Of a DNA stretch of 6,955 nucleotides, positions 6,548 to 6,955 are shown in pieces. Under the pieces are notes generated by a model. The model was not told where the DNA came from, made no database searches, and was given only the letters and a program-made list of their open reading frames with translations. The position numbers were made by a program, and so were the translations under genes. The DNA comes from Pseudomonadota bacterium (GTDB lineage: Bacteria; Desulfobacterota; Desulfovibrionia; Desulfovibrionales; Desulfovibrionaceae), in the NCBI GenBank assembly GCA_023453335.1, contig JAEXTU010000173.1:1-6955 (forward strand), read 5' to 3'. Every line of letters begins with the position of its first letter. The stretch's first letter is position 1.

Positions 6548-6955
6548 ATGCCCGCTCCCAAGAGCATCGCCCTGCAGGAACGCGCCAAGGCGCGCATTCC
6601 CGGCCTGTCCCAGCTCCTGTCCAAGCGGCCCGACCGCTTCTCCTACGGGGTCTGGCCCGGCTATTTCACCCGCGCCGCCGGGGTCACGGTCTGGGACATG
6701 GACGACAACGCCTACGTGGACATGTCCATCGGCGGCATCGGGGCCACGGTGCTCGGCTACGCCGACCCCGAGGTGGACGCCGCGGTGAAGGAGGCCATCG
6801 GCCGGGGCGTGGCCTCGTCCCTCAACTGCCCGGAGGAGGTGGAGCTGGCCGACCTCCTATGCGAACTGCACCCCTGGGCCGAGATGGTGCGCCTGGCCCG
6901 CTGCGGCGGCGAGGCCATGGCCGTGGCGGTGCGCATCGCCCGCGCCGCCACCGGC
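6548..6955 (+). CDS. Class III aminotransferase, glutamate-1-semialdehyde aminomutase-like (N-terminal part)
   Basis: The reading frame is open from the ATG at 6548 to the right edge, giving 136 residues of an expected ~430. The sequence matches the beginning of fold-type I, class III PLP enzymes related to HemL: an N-terminal helix, then VWPGYFTRAAGVTVWDMDDN (about residues 35-54), YVDMSIGGIGATVLGYADPE (56-75) and, at the cut, RLARCGGEAMAVAVRIARAA (115-134), the helix that normally holds the PLP phosphate-binding Ser/Thr-Gly-x-Glu-Ala. The catalytic lysine lies beyond the window. The gene follows the cytidylyltransferase stop by 8 bases and has only a weak Shine-Dalgarno (GTGAGA region). The N-terminal extension (LSQLLSKRPDRFS) and the RCGGEAM motif differ from housekeeping HemL. 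A role in the glycan pathway, as an aminotransferase or aminomutase on a sugar or sugar-like substrate, is therefore more likely than tetrapyrrole synthesis. The substrate is unknown. Confidence 0.82.
   Translation, partial: MPAPKSIALQERAKARIPGLSQLLSKRPDRFSYGVWPGYFTRAAGVTVWDMDDNAYVDMSIGGIGATVLGYADPEVDAAVKEAIGRGVASSLNCPEEVELADLLCELHPWAEMVRLARCGGEAMAVAVRIARAATG

Overview
The window is about 7 kb of very GC-rich bacterial DNA (roughly 70% or more by eye). All genes lie on the + strand and are packed head to tail. The gene content is that of a nonulosonic acid (pseudaminic/legionaminic-type sugar) or related surface-glycan locus, of the kind used for flagellin or O-antigen glycosylation. High GC, strong Shine-Dalgarno motifs and this gene mix would fit a Desulfovibrio-like deltaproteobacterium. 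That placement is a guess, because no ribosomal or housekeeping marker is present.

Layout. (1) 2-592: C-terminal half of a PseC-type PLP aminotransferase, cut by the left edge. (2) 602-1486: aldo/keto reductase. (3) 1483-3300: a 605-residue protein that I cannot assign to a named family but that looks like a GT-B-style carbohydrate transferase. (4) 3303-5231: glutamine-dependent asparagine synthase-family amidotransferase. (5) 5228-5779: GNAT N-acetyltransferase, RimJ/RimL or PseH-like. (6) 5772-6539: SpsF-type cytidylyltransferase. (7) 6548 to the right edge: N-terminal part of a class III aminotransferase of the glutamate-1-semialdehyde aminomutase (HemL-like) family. Gaps are at most 9 bases and three junctions overlap, so there is no room for an internal promoter or terminator. 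The genes are almost certainly one transcription unit that starts upstream and continues downstream.

How they may work together (inference). PseC-type transamination of a UDP-4-keto-6-deoxy-HexNAc, followed by GNAT acetylation, gives a diacetamido sugar. After steps encoded outside the window (PseG/PseI-like hydrolase and synthase), the SpsF-like enzyme would make the CMP-activated donor. The 605-residue protein is the obvious candidate transferase. The aldo/keto reductase, the AsnB-like amidotransferase and the HemL-like aminotransferase are not part of the canonical Pse or Leg pathways. They suggest a modified sugar or an extra substituent, such as an amide or an added amine, and this is the most novel aspect of the window. 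No RNA genes, mobile elements, CRISPR arrays or convincing repeats were seen.
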